Assembly (NCBI GenBank): GCA_027487815.1
Contig: JAIYCW010000044.1
Span: 1-42,597 of the forward strand
Origin: Burkholderiales bacterium
GTDB lineage: Bacteria; Pseudomonadota; Gammaproteobacteria; Burkholderiales; Burkholderiaceae_E
Reading direction: 5' to 3'
Length of the DNA stretch: 42,597 nucleotides
Of this stretch, positions 15,801 to 24,354 are shown piece after piece; positions within the stretch are counted from its first letter, which is position 1, and every line of letters begins with the position of its first letter. Made by a program: the position numbers and the translations under genes. The notes under the pieces are model-generated. The model was not told the DNA's origin. It was given only the letters and a program-made list of their open reading frames with translations, and made no database searches.

Positions 15801-16416
15801 CGCAAGCTCCCGGCATAGCTTGATGGGGCTGTATGCCTCGTGAGCTTGCACCCAGATTCACCGGCCGAAAGGGCCAGCGTCCCATCGAGGTTGCATATCG
15901 CTGCGACACGCTGTTTGGTTGACTGGGCTTCGGCTGCTGGCGTGCGTGTTGGGCTGTGCGAAGAGCCTCGATCCGTTCGAGCAGTCGGGCGGGAGTCTGA
16001 GCGGCACCCGCCGCGCAGAGCTCCGCAATAGCCATCGCCCCTGTCCACAGGGATCGGCTCGATACATCGGCCTCGGTAAGATTGACTTGAACGGGCAGGG
16101 TAAACATCGCAGGCGACTCACGGCAAGCACCGTCCTGTCCATACCAGCTAGAAGGCTTGCGGGTGCAACTCTGAGCGATCTGCAACGTGGCCGGTAGGTG
16201 TTGGAGCTGGATGGGCGCTGGGCCGCTGACACTGGGGATCAGGCTTCGCACCTGGTCGCTGGGCAGCAGCATGTGGTGCTCGCGCTGCCACTCAAGCCTA
16301 CACACCGCGAAGGTGCTTGGGCTTAAGCGGGTGAGTGGCAAATAGCCCAGCTCGCTAAAGCGTACGAGCAGATGCTCGAGTCGGCAAGTGATAGGTGTAT
16401 TGAACTGAATGATCAT
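15793..16416 (-). CDS. Unknown cytoplasmic protein in the lipoprotein-Ivy gene set
   Basis: 207 residues from ATG 16416, chosen because AAGGACT lies at good spacing and the ORF extension before it is poor. No signal peptide or membrane helix. There are cysteines at about residues 11 and 42 and a few more later (QSCTRK, DGACRE), a helix-prone middle (AELCAAGAAQTPARLLERIE) and a basic, Pro/Gln-rich tail. I do not recognise a family. It overlaps the Ivy-like gene by eight bases and lies downstream of the lipoprotein gene, so the three are probably one transcript. Confidence 0.55.
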   Translation of the reverse strand: MIIQFNTPITCRLEHLLVRFSELGYLPLTRLSPSTFAVCRLEWQREHHMLLPSDQVRSLIPSVSGPAPIQLQHLPATLQIAQSCTRKPSSWYGQDGACRESPAMFTLPVQVNLTEADVSSRSLWTGAMAIAELCAAGAAQTPARLLERIEALRTAQHARQQPKPSQPNSVSQRYATSMGRWPFRPVNLGASSRGIQPHQAMPGACDE

Positions 16417-16517
16417 GAAATAGTCCTTGAGGCGCAAGGCGCACCTCGGAAATGCGCCTTGCATCATTGAAGAAAGGTGGTTAGGTAGGCGCCGCTTTAT
16501 TGGGCGCTGGGGCCGTG

Positions 16518-17306
16518 CTACAAGCTGGGGGCAGCAGGCCTGCGCTTGAGTGTTTGGGGATCGATTCCCACTCCACTGGATTCGCTTTCGAAGCGCGACA
16601 AGGGTCGGCCTGTAGTCTGATCAAAATGGCCCTTTTCGTATTGAAGCGCGCACTCGGAATAGCTGGGCGACGTGGCCGAGCACAACACCCCACGGATCAC
16701 GGTAAAGCCTTGATCGGTCGTGCTTGCCCAGACAAGATCGCCGATGGGGCCGATCAAGGCGGCGCTCACCATTCCCGAAAATCCAAGGTTTGAGCTTTGA
16801 CCCTTGAGCAGGTGAACAATCGTCCCGGTATGGGCAAAGAGCGGCAGGCTCCATGTGGCCACATAGACCGTGCCATCAAAGGTTGCTTCAAACTCTTCAG
16901 CGGTGGGTGGAGTGATGCCGTGCTTCGTAACTTCCTTGACAAAGGTTCGATGGGCCCGGGGCCGACTGAACCAGCCGTAGTACACGGGCCTGCCGAGATT
17001 GCCGACCACGATGGCGCCATCTTCGCCGATGGGTTGTTTCATCAAACCAGCGACGCTGTACTCGACCGCGTATTTGGGCGCTTGGGCCCGGATTCGATCC
17101 ATCATTCCTTTGCCTGTGCTTGATGGTGCAGGAGGAATGTTGATGGCGGGGCCAGAGCCCGTGGTGCTGCAACCGCTTAAGGCGGTCAGCGCAAGCGCTA
17201 AGGCCGAAGCCAGGCTTGCTGAGGTGTATCGGCCCAATGGAGCAGTGCGGTCATTGGAGATGACGGCATCAGGAGCGGGGCGGCCGAACGAGGCAACATA
17301 GTGCAT
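16518..17306 (-). CDS. Lipoprotein of unknown function
   Basis: 262 residues from ATG 17306, with AAAGGACT upstream. An unusually long polar N-terminal region of about 27 residues precedes a hydrophobic stretch (SLASALALALTALSGC) with lipobox LSGC at about residue 46. The mature protein starts STTGSGP and has a Gly/aromatic-rich body (GRPVYYGWFSRPRAHR, FDGTVYVATWSLPLFAHTG, SGMVSAALIGPIGDLVW) that looks like a beta-rich domain. No family is recognised. It is the first gene of the set that also contains the unknown 207-residue protein and the Ivy-like protein, and sits beside the integrase at the end of the presumed island. Confidence 0.6.
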   Translation of the reverse strand: MHYVASFGRPAPDAVISNDRTAPLGRYTSASLASALALALTALSGCSTTGSGPAINIPPAPSSTGKGMMDRIRAQAPKYAVEYSVAGLMKQPIGEDGAIVVGNLGRPVYYGWFSRPRAHRTFVKEVTKHGITPPTAEEFEATFDGTVYVATWSLPLFAHTGTIVHLLKGQSSNLGFSGMVSAALIGPIGDLVWASTTDQGFTVIRGVLCSATSPSYSECALQYEKGHFDQTTGRPLSRFESESSGVGIDPQTLKRRPAAPSL

Positions 17307-17461
17307 TCAGTGAGTCCTTTGTGATGAAGGGTGGGTCAGGTTGTCGGGTCCGTGGTGAGCTCAATTCCTCAGACCCGACTCAAAACAGCATACAAAAATG
17401 ACCTCAAAATGGTTCGCTGAAATTTGCGAAAAACAGGCTGCAAACAAAAATATTTTTTATC

Positions 17462-17539
17462 CGCGACTAACTTTCGATCGGGAGGTCATGCAAAGCTGCG
17501 CCAACGAACTCGGCAAATACATGGCAACCGTTAGTCGCG
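17462..17539. repeat. 10-bp inverted repeat bracketing the 3' end of int
   Basis: CGCGACTAAC (17462-17471) and GTTAGTCGCG (17530-17539) are perfect inverted copies 58 bases apart. The right copy contains the stop codon of the integrase gene. The spacing is too long for a terminator; an integrase or excisionase arm site, or a folded 3' end of the int message, are possible readings. Confidence 0.5.
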
Positions 17540-18898
17540 CCACTCACCCGGTGTAAGGCAATGGACTGGAAAGGTCCCAAGCGTCTGGATCACGATTGCA
17601 TCACTTGGCTTAACTTTTTTTGGTGGCGCGGTGTGACCACTGGGTTTGCCGTGGTTGCTCTGCTTGTCGCGAAGTGAATCCAAATAGTCGGCCCAGTGCT
17701 GCACCATCTCACGACGCTCCTCCAGGAAATCCGCACGGTCATAGGCGCTTCCTAATTCTTCCGACGAAACATGGGCGAGGTGTCGCTCGATCACATCCTC
17801 AGACCACTTCAATTTTTCGCGAATCAAGGTTCGCGCAGTGGCCCGGAAGCCATGCGTCGTGATGTCGCTGCGGGTGTCGTAGCCTAGCGCACGAAGTGCT
17901 GCATTGAGCGTGTTTTCGCTCAAATAGCGTGAAGGTTCCGAACGCCTGGACACAGACTTGAAGACGGCTCCGTGTGGACCGGTCAACTCATGAAGCTCAC
18001 GCAGTAGTGTTACCGCTTGGCGCGGTAGCGGTACTTTGTGGGGGCGCGCTGAGGGGTCGCGTTTTTGCCATTCTCGCAGTTTCATTTTTTTGGCCGGGCA
18101 GGTCCACATCGCGCCCTCCAAATCGATCTCAGACCAATCCGCGGTACGAAGCTGCCCTGGACGTTGGAACAACATTGGCGCAAGCCGCAACGCGCACTTC
18201 GTGATGATGTTGCCGTTGTAGAGCTCCACATTGCGTAGCAGCTGCCCCAATGCCTCGGGCTCGAGAATGGCCGCGTAATGCCTGGCGCGCGGTGAGGGTA
18301 GAGCACCCGTGCGGGAGGTGACAAAATTCTTTGAGGCATCGAGCACCCCAATGTCCACTGCATAGCTGAAAACTTGCTGCACTACCTCGCGCACCCGCTG
18401 CGCTGTTTCCAGTGTTCCGCGATCCTTGATGCGGTGCAGGCAGCGAACGAGCTCAGTCGGATGAATGGAGTCAATCTCTAGCCCGCCGAGCCACGGGAAG
18501 AGATGAATTTCGAAATGTCGAATGACTTTGCCAGCATAACCCTTGGACCATTTACGATCCTTGGTCATGTTGGTATGCCAGCGGCGCGCGATGGATTCGA
18601 AGTCGCGCTGGGCTTGGAGCTGGCGATCAATTCGCACCAGTTCAATGTTGCGCTTCATATCTTCGCCGTCCTTGCGCTGGGCAGTAAACGCTTGGGCGAG
18701 CTGCCGAGCGTTGATCAGCGAGACCTGTGGATATAGACCGAGCGAGATAAATCTGCGCTTGCCTTGTTCGGAAAATCGGTACTGCCAGTTGGCGCTATTG
18801 CCGCGCACACGCAGATACAAACCGCCGCCGTCGTGCAGAAGCTTATCGCGCGCATTGCTTGGAAGTTTTGCCAGTTGCTTGTCACTCAGACCGCTCAT
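17531..18898 (-). CDS. int: Tyrosine integrase of the P4/DUF4102 type
   Basis: 455 residues from ATG 18898 (MSGLSDKQLAKL); an ATG 36 bases upstream extends the frame with no better signal. The N terminus is an arm-binding DUF4102 domain (GLYLRVRGNSANWQYRF ... FISLGLYP), followed by a core-binding domain and the catalytic domain. Catalytic residues are visible: the first Arg in RPGQLRTADW, HxxR in THGFRATART, the second His in HLAHV, and the tyrosine in GSAYDRADF. The last is followed by the usual EERREMVQHWADYL. It appears intact. It reads away from the tRNA-Phe gene, whose 3' end lies 185 bases from its start; this is the standard layout for islands integrated into tRNA genes. It would catalyse integration and excision at the tRNA 3' end. 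Confidence 0.93.
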   Translation of the reverse strand: MSGLSDKQLAKLPSNARDKLLHDGGGLYLRVRGNSANWQYRFSEQGKRRFISLGLYPQVSLINARQLAQAFTAQRKDGEDMKRNIELVRIDRQLQAQRDFESIARRWHTNMTKDRKWSKGYAGKVIRHFEIHLFPWLGGLEIDSIHPTELVRCLHRIKDRGTLETAQRVREVVQQVFSYAVDIGVLDASKNFVTSRTGALPSPRARHYAAILEPEALGQLLRNVELYNGNIITKCALRLAPMLFQRPGQLRTADWSEIDLEGAMWTCPAKKMKLREWQKRDPSARPHKVPLPRQAVTLLRELHELTGPHGAVFKSVSRRSEPSRYLSENTLNAALRALGYDTRSDITTHGFRATARTLIREKLKWSEDVIERHLAHVSSEELGSAYDRADFLEERREMVQHWADYLDSLRDKQSNHGKPSGHTAPPKKVKPSDAIVIQTLGTFPVHCLTPGEWRD

Positions 18899-18911
18899 CT
18901 CAACGCACTTT

Positions 18912-18976
18912 CTCAAAAGGGGCCACCAAGCCAAAAAGTGGTCACCAGTGTGGTGGCCCCTTTTGAGGCCACCAAG
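18912..18976. repeat. Inverted and direct repeats upstream of int, resembling the tRNA-Phe end
   Basis: A perfect 17-bp inverted repeat is formed by CTCAAAAGGGGCCACCA (18912-18928) and its complement at 18951-18967. GGCCACCAAG appears directly repeated at 18921-18930 and 18967-18976. The repeat core GGGCCACCA is identical to the last nine bases of the tRNA-Phe gene (acceptor strand plus CCA, 19083-19091 on the minus strand). The cluster starts 14 bases before the int start codon and 107 bases from the tRNA, so it may hold arm-type integrase sites that also repress int transcription. Confidence 0.65.
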
Positions 18977-19082
18977 CGAAAGATCTTGTGAGATTTGGGG
19001 AATCGAATTGAGACGCTAATTCGATTAAGTGCTTGTTCTCAAAGGGCTTTGAGATGACGTGCAACGGTGTGAGATCAAGCGG

Positions 19083-19158
<76 letters not shown>

Positions 19159-19172
19159 ACGGCAAGCCTTTG

Positions 19173-19201
19173 ATTATAGCTTAGGCGAAGTGGGCTGGCA
19201 A
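19173..19201 (-). promoter_or_regulatory. Promoter of the tRNA-Phe gene
   Basis: On the minus strand TTGCCA (19201-19196) and a perfect TATAAT (19178-19173) are separated by 17 bases, ending 14 bases before the tRNA 5' end. This would give a leader of about seven to eight bases, removed by RNase P. Confidence 0.85.
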
Positions 19202-19378
19202 AAAGGCTGCGAGCCCGGTGTTTTGTTAGGGTATCCACCAGTGTTAGTCCGTATTACCCATAGTGTTGCTTGAAGATGGGGGCAGGTTTAAGCACAATGG
19301 CGGCAGTTTGCGGCAAACCATTGGCTGGATTGGCGCAAATCTCAAATCGAATTTACATAATGAGCAGGAGACATCTCT

Positions 19379-21061
19379 ATGGCCACATCGGTCGACCCTA
19401 ATAAATTGCCTTTACAGATGTTCTATAAGTGGGTCGATACCAACCCCATGGGCACGTATTTCACCCAGCCCATGGGCCAGGGCGCGGTGCGGACCTGGAC
19501 TTGGCAGCAGACCTGCGACGAGGCGCTGCGCATGGCGGCCTATCTCAAGTCCTTCGGCTGGCCTGCTGGTACCAAGATCGCGATCATGTCGAAGAATTGC
19601 TCCTGGTGGATCATGTCCGACCTGGCGATCTGGATGGCAGGGTATGTGTCGGTGCCTTTGTATCCGACGCTAGCTGCAGAGACGGTAGGCCAGATCATTG
19701 CGCACAGTGAGTCCAAAGCCATATTTATCGGCAAGCTTGATGACTGGGAATTGATGGCGCCTGGCGTACCGGCAGATATTCAGCGGATCAGCTATCCCTT
19801 GTCGCCTCCCAATAACTATCCGACCTGGGACGACATCATTGCCAAGACCAAGCCGCTTGAAGGGCGTCCGGTCCGCGCGGCTGATGAGATGTGCACGATC
19901 ATCTACACCTCGGGCACAACCGGGATGCCGAAGGGCGTGATGCACAGCTTTGCCAACTTTGCTACCGGGATTGAGTCTGGTGTAGCGCGAGTGAAGCTGG
20001 ATCGCAACGATCGCATGTTGTCCTATCTGCCCTTGGCGCACGTGGCTGAGCGTATCTTGGTGGAACAGGGCTCGTTTGCAACTGGCATGAGCTTGTTCTT
20101 TGCCGAATCGCTTGAAACCTTCACTGCCGATTTGCAAAGGGCTCAGCCGACGGTGTTTTTCTCGGTGCCACGTTTGTGGGTGAAGTTCCAGCAGGGCATT
20201 CAGGCAAAGATGCCTGCCGAGAAACTGGATCGCCTGTTGAAGCTGCCGATCATCAAGGGGCTGGTCAAAAAGAAGATCCTTACCGCGCTAGGTCTGAATA
20301 AATGCCGTATTGCGGTGGGCGGTGCTGCACCAATGCCCCCGGAACTGCTGCGTTGGTATGACAAGCTCGGGCTGCGGATTCTTGAGGGTTACGGCATGAC
20401 CGAAAACGGTGCGGTCTCGCATGCCACCCTGCCCGGTACATTGAAGCCTGGCACGGTGGGGCGCGCTTACGATGGTGTGGAAACACGCCTGGATCCCGAG
20501 ACTCAGGAAGTGCAGATGCGCTGTGCCTGGTTGATGCAGGGCTACTACAAAGAGCCTGAGCTGACCAAGCAGGCCTTCACTGAAGATGGCTGGCTCAAGA
20601 CCGGTGACAAGGGCGCTTTTGATAGCGAAGGCAATCTCAAGATCACTGGCCGAGTAAAGGATTTGTTCAAGACCTCCAAGGGCAAGTATGTTGCACCCGC
20701 GCCGATTGAAGACAAACTGGTGATGAATCCGATGGTCGAGGCCTGCGCTGTGGTGGGGGCCAACCTGGGCCAGCCGCTGGGCTTGCTAATGCTTTCACCT
20801 TTAGGGCTGCAAACCGCCAAGGAAGGCAAGAAGCAGGAGCTTGAAGCGAACCTCAGTGGGTTCCTGAAAACTGTGAATGACAAGCTCGATCCGCATGAGC
20901 AGATGAGCTCGTTTGTTGTAGTGAAGGATCCTTGGACTGTGGAGAGTGGCTTCATTACCCCTACCTTCAAGATCAAGCGTAATAAACTTGAAGACGCTTA
21001 TGGGTCAAACTTCGACAAGTGGTCGCGTTCGCGTTCGCCAGTGATTTGGGAAGGCTCCTGA
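19379..21061 (+). CDS. Long-chain acyl-CoA synthetase (AMP-binding enzyme)
   Basis: 560 residues, ATG 19379 with AGGAG upstream. It activates fatty acids with ATP and CoA by way of an acyl-adenylate. The P-loop motif YTSGTTGMPKG is at about residues 175-185, the GYGMTENGAVS motif at about 337, DGWLKTGDKG at about 402, and the hinge/lysine region GRVKDLFKTSKGKYVAP at about 423. The C-terminal half is compact (about 130 residues), as in the bacterial long-chain group related to FadD15-like enzymes. It is the first core gene right of the tRNA. The next gene begins seven bases after its stop, so the two may be one transcript. Substrate chain length is not readable. Confidence 0.9.
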   Translation: MATSVDPNKLPLQMFYKWVDTNPMGTYFTQPMGQGAVRTWTWQQTCDEALRMAAYLKSFGWPAGTKIAIMSKNCSWWIMSDLAIWMAGYVSVPLYPTLAAETVGQIIAHSESKAIFIGKLDDWELMAPGVPADIQRISYPLSPPNNYPTWDDIIAKTKPLEGRPVRAADEMCTIIYTSGTTGMPKGVMHSFANFATGIESGVARVKLDRNDRMLSYLPLAHVAERILVEQGSFATGMSLFFAESLETFTADLQRAQPTVFFSVPRLWVKFQQGIQAKMPAEKLDRLLKLPIIKGLVKKKILTALGLNKCRIAVGGAAPMPPELLRWYDKLGLRILEGYGMTENGAVSHATLPGTLKPGTVGRAYDGVETRLDPETQEVQMRCAWLMQGYYKEPELTKQAFTEDGWLKTGDKGAFDSEGNLKITGRVKDLFKTSKGKYVAPAPIEDKLVMNPMVEACAVVGANLGQPLGLLMLSPLGLQTAKEGKKQELEANLSGFLKTVNDKLDPHEQMSSFVVVKDPWTVESGFITPTFKIKRNKLEDAYGSNFDKWSRSRSPVIWEGS

Positions 21062-21067
21062 AGCGAG

Positions 21068-22276
21068 TTGAATGTATCGTGTGATGTTGTAGTGGTGGGG
21101 GCTGGGCCGATTGGCGCAGCCGCTGCCCTCGGGCTGCTTCAGCAAGGCAAGCGGGTCATTTGGCTCGCCCGCCAGGCGCCGGTAGCCCAGCTCGCCGAGG
21201 CCCTCGATTTGAGGGTCTTTGCTTTTTCTGCAGCCTCGCGCACTTTGCTTGAGAGCCTTCGCGTGTGGTCTGCGCTGCAGGCCTCGCGTGTGGCTCCGGT
21301 TTACAAGATGCAGATCTACCCGCAAGCGGGCCAAGATGCCAGCCCGCTTAAGCTTGATGCCTATGAAGCTCGCACCGAAGCTTTGGCCTGGATCATTGAG
21401 GGGCAGCATCTTCTAGCCACGCTTACCCAGGCGATTCATGGCATGGGCGGGTCTTGCAAGCTGGGGCAGGTGCAAGGTTTGTTATGGGATGCGCGGCGTA
21501 TGCGTATGCAGGTGAGCCTTGAGGATGGCTCAACGATTGACACGGGTCTGGTGCTCGGCGCGGATGGTGCGCAGTCCACAGTGCGGGAACTCGCGGGCCT
21601 GGAGTTTAGTGAAAAGGCTTATCACAAGACTGCGCTGATCGAGCACTTCGAAGTGCAGCATCCACATCGGGATATTGCATTTCAATGGTTCGGGCCGCAT
21701 GGCGTGCTGGCCTTGCTGCCTTTGCCGGGGCAAAGAGTGAGTATGGTCTGGTCTGCTCCTGATGCGCTGGCCTCAGAGCTGCAGGCGCTGAATCCAAATG
21801 ATCGAGCCTTGCGGGTTCAGACGATAGCTGGCGCACAACTCGGTGCGATGCACTCCATCAGCGAGATTGGCGCCTGGCCGTTGCGCTTGTTGAAACTGCC
21901 GCAGACCAGTGCTCCGGGCGTGTTGCTGCTGGGCGATGCGGCGCATGCTGTGCATCCCTTGGCCGGGCAGGGGATGAATCTGGGCTTTGGCGACGTGCAG
22001 GCCTTGCTTGATGCCGCGCTCGCTCGTAACGCAGCTGCTCCACAGCATGGCAGAGCCTTGGGCGAACCGGCCTGGTTGCGCTCGATTGCTCGCTCGCGAA
22101 TCGAGCCTGTGTGGAAGATGCAAACTGTCACGGATCAGTTAAGTGCCCTTTTCGATGAGCCTGCCGGGCAAAACGCTACCCTGCACGGGCTTAAACAAAC
22201 TGCAGTGCGTTGGGGTTGGTCGGCATTCGTCCAGTCACCAAGCTTGCGACGCCTCCTGGTAGGCGCAGCCAACTAA
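21068..22276 (+). CDS. FAD-dependent monooxygenase of the UbiH/UbiF/Coq6 family
   Basis: 402 residues. It hydroxylates the aromatic ring during ubiquinone synthesis in family members. The FAD-binding GAGPIG motif is at residues 11-16. The conserved DG motif occurs in VLGADGAQSTVREL near 162-175, and the second FAD motif GDAAHAVHPLAGQGMNLGFGD starts at about 288. The only usable start is TTG at 21068 because a stop precedes it in frame; the sequence reads MNVSCDVVVVG from there. Which ring position is hydroxylated cannot be told from sequence alone. It is seven bases after the acyl-CoA synthetase gene and 11 bases before dsbC. Confidence 0.85.
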   Translation: MNVSCDVVVVGAGPIGAAAALGLLQQGKRVIWLARQAPVAQLAEALDLRVFAFSAASRTLLESLRVWSALQASRVAPVYKMQIYPQAGQDASPLKLDAYEARTEALAWIIEGQHLLATLTQAIHGMGGSCKLGQVQGLLWDARRMRMQVSLEDGSTIDTGLVLGADGAQSTVRELAGLEFSEKAYHKTALIEHFEVQHPHRDIAFQWFGPHGVLALLPLPGQRVSMVWSAPDALASELQALNPNDRALRVQTIAGAQLGAMHSISEIGAWPLRLLKLPQTSAPGVLLLGDAAHAVHPLAGQGMNLGFGDVQALLDAALARNAAAPQHGRALGEPAWLRSIARSRIEPVWKMQTVTDQLSALFDEPAGQNATLHGLKQTAVRWGWSAFVQSPSLRRLLVGAAN

Positions 22277-22287
22277 GGATCGGCCAA

Positions 22288-23070
22288 GTGAATTTTGTTC
22301 CTCAGGGTTTTCGTGTGTTCGCCGTATCCGCACTGATGGCGTTGTCGGCATGGGCACTTTTCAGCGGTGTTGCCCACTCGCAATCAACACCACCTGTAGT
22401 AGCCAACGGCGGATCGGCTGATCCTGGCGGGCAAATCAAGCAGACCGTCGAAGCCTGGCTCAAAAACCGCTACAAAGTTGATGAGGTGCGAAAGACTCCA
22501 CTGCCTGGAATCTTTGAGGTGCGGATTGGTACTGAGCTGATTTATGTCGATGAAAAAGGCCAGTATGCTTTTATCGAAGGCAGCCTTGTTGATATTCGTA
22601 GCGAGCGCAATCTGACGCGCGAGCGCATTGATGAATTGCTCACGATCAACTTCAAGGATTTGCCAATCAACCTGGCCCTGAAGCAGGTGACGGGTAATGG
22701 CAAGCGGGTGGTGGCCGTGTTTGAAGACCCGAACTGCGGGTATTGCCGCACCATGCGCCGCGATCTCATGAAGATGGATAACCTTACCGTGTACACCTTC
22801 GTTTTGCCCATCCTCGCCGCTGATTCGGATTTGAAATCACGCAAAGCCTTATGTGCGCCCGATAAGGTCAAGGCCTGGAATGACCTGATGCTGACTGGAA
22901 AAGTGCCTGACAATCCGGGCACATGCGATACATCGCTTGCTCGCATCAAGGATCTTTCCGCAAAGCTTGGGATCACTGCAACGCCAACCGTGTTTTTCTC
23001 GAATGGCAAGCGCTTGCGCGGCTATGTGCCTTTGCCCGAGCTCGAAAAAATGTTGGCCGCCAGTAGCTAG
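22288..23070 (+). CDS. dsbC: Thiol:disulfide interchange protein DsbC-like
   Basis: 261 residues from GTG 22288, with AAGGA 9-13 bases upstream; longer ATG-started frames overlap the monooxygenase gene and are unlikely. A signal peptide ends around VAHSQS. The N-terminal dimerisation region follows (FEVRIGTELIYVDEKG, LVDIRSERNLT). The thioredoxin-like domain has the active site CGYC (about 150-153), the cis-proline loop ATPTVFFSNG and LRGYVP near the end. DsbC isomerises wrong disulfide bonds in the periplasm. A second cysteine pair, C at LCAPDK and at GTCDTS, is the usual structural disulfide. It faces mltA, with only 21 bases between the two stop codons. Confidence 0.92.
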   Translation: MNFVPQGFRVFAVSALMALSAWALFSGVAHSQSTPPVVANGGSADPGGQIKQTVEAWLKNRYKVDEVRKTPLPGIFEVRIGTELIYVDEKGQYAFIEGSLVDIRSERNLTRERIDELLTINFKDLPINLALKQVTGNGKRVVAVFEDPNCGYCRTMRRDLMKMDNLTVYTFVLPILAADSDLKSRKALCAPDKVKAWNDLMLTGKVPDNPGTCDTSLARIKDLSAKLGITATPTVFFSNGKRLRGYVPLPELEKMLAASS

Positions 23071-23091
23071 TCGCTTGAAGATGGTCTGGGG

Positions 23092-24279
23092 CTATGGGCT
23101 GCGGGGCATCAAGCGCCACACGCGCCCCGGCTGCCGCGCCAAGCCTGCTTCGATTTGTGCGCGCTCGTCACTGCCCCAAAACACATCTATGCGCACCGCG
23201 CCCACGATCGCACTGCCAACATCCTGGGCCAGCATCAGGCGCTGCAGTGGTTGCAAAGTGCTGGGTGTTTTGGCATCGAGCCAAAGCAGCGATCCCAGTG
23301 CGACATGATTGGGGTCGATCGCCACTGAGCGCAAAGCGGTTAGCGGAACGCCAAGAGCCCCGGCAGGGCCGAGCGGATTGGCACCGATCGGAGTTTCGCG
23401 GAAAAAAATGTAGCGCGGGTTCTGATCCATTACTGCATGAGCTTGCGCCGGGTTCGCGCGCAGCCAGGCTTTGATGCCCGGGGCCGTGGCCTCCTCACGG
23501 GTAAGGATGCCCGCTTGCACCATCGCCCGCCCGATCGCCACATAGGTATGCCCGTTGTGCTGGGCATAGGCCAACCGAATTGTGCGCATCGTGCCATGGG
23601 TTTCGCGAATCCGAACTTGTCCGGAGCCTTGCACCTGCATGAAGAAGGCTTCAACCGGATCATCAAGCCAAAGCAAAGGTGTGCCGAGCCTGCTCGAATC
23701 GCGCCGAATTGCAGCCCGAGTCCACTGGCTGTCACCCGCTTGCAAAGCACTTGGCGGCCCGTACACCGGTACTTGATGGCCCGCGTCCTGAAGTCGTGAG
23801 CCGGTGAGCAAGGGCTCGTGATATCCGGTGATCATGCCCTCGAGGGTCCATGCTGGTGAGGCCTGCGAGGCAGGGTGAAGAACGGGTTGGGCTGTAGGCT
23901 GAACCAGCGGCTGGGCAACAAAGTGGGTCTGCAGCCAGGCGCGTAAACGACCGGGATCACTTAGCACAGCAGGCTGATGGCACAGTAGTGCGGTTGGAGC
24001 GGGTGGGCGCGGCAAGCGGCACTGAGCTTGTAACGCCGGGCCAAACCCTGAGAGATCATCGCTTGCCCAACCCGGTAACTTGTCAAGGCTCACTGGGGTG
24101 AGGTCCGGCGCAGAGGGCAGGGAGGCGGGCAAGCTGCCTCTATCCCAAGCGCAGCCGCTTAGTGCACAAATCCCCGCGAGCATCACGGCCTGAATGAAAA
24201 AGGTAAGCTTGCGCCCAATCAATTTTGGGTAGGGCATGGTGGGGGATAGCTGGATTTTGTTTGCAGAAGCCGGGGGCAT
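23092..24279 (-). CDS. mltA: Membrane-bound lytic murein transglycosylase A
   Basis: 395 residues from ATG 24279, which has AAGGCGAG in front; ATG 24237 (MPYPKLIG) gives a shorter, more ordinary signal sequence but no ribosome binding site. The lipobox ALSGC is followed by the MltA domain (GYHEPLLTGSR, PVEAFFMQVQGSGQVRI) and a C-terminal 3D domain (LAQDVGSAIVGAVRIDVFWG) whose aspartate is the catalytic acid in the family. It cleaves the glycan strands of peptidoglycan to 1,6-anhydro products from the outer-membrane side. Its 5' end overlaps in antisense a small possible membrane-protein gene. Confidence 0.93.
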   Translation of the reverse strand: MPPASANKIQLSPTMPYPKLIGRKLTFFIQAVMLAGICALSGCAWDRGSLPASLPSAPDLTPVSLDKLPGWASDDLSGFGPALQAQCRLPRPPAPTALLCHQPAVLSDPGRLRAWLQTHFVAQPLVQPTAQPVLHPASQASPAWTLEGMITGYHEPLLTGSRLQDAGHQVPVYGPPSALQAGDSQWTRAAIRRDSSRLGTPLLWLDDPVEAFFMQVQGSGQVRIRETHGTMRTIRLAYAQHNGHTYVAIGRAMVQAGILTREEATAPGIKAWLRANPAQAHAVMDQNPRYIFFRETPIGANPLGPAGALGVPLTALRSVAIDPNHVALGSLLWLDAKTPSTLQPLQRLMLAQDVGSAIVGAVRIDVFWGSDERAQIEAGLARQPGRVWRLMPRSP

Positions 24280-24331
24280 TCTCGCCTTGGTCGTGTTACT
24301 GGTCTGGTGGACCTTACGCGGGAAAAAATAG
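24236..24331 (+). CDS. Possible 31-residue single-helix membrane protein
   Basis: ATG 24236 begins a frame of 31 codons ending in TAG 24329-24331, with GGGTAGGG five to twelve bases upstream as a ribosome binding site. The product has one hydrophobic helix (about residues 13-26, ILALVVLLVWWTL) between an acidic N-terminal part and a basic RGKK tail, the typical plan of small inner-membrane proteins. It is antisense to the 5' end of mltA and below the usual length cut-off of gene finders. Real translation is unproven. Confidence 0.4.
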   Translation: MVGDSWILFAEAGGILALVVLLVWWTLRGKK

Positions 24332-24354
24332 CGCGGCGATGAGGTGGCCAAGCG

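Noticed and set aside
1-17500. Second copy of the tRNA-Phe 3' end as the far attachment site
   Set aside because: No stretch resembling the T-arm and acceptor sequence was found by eye; only the short GGGCCACCA copies next to int.
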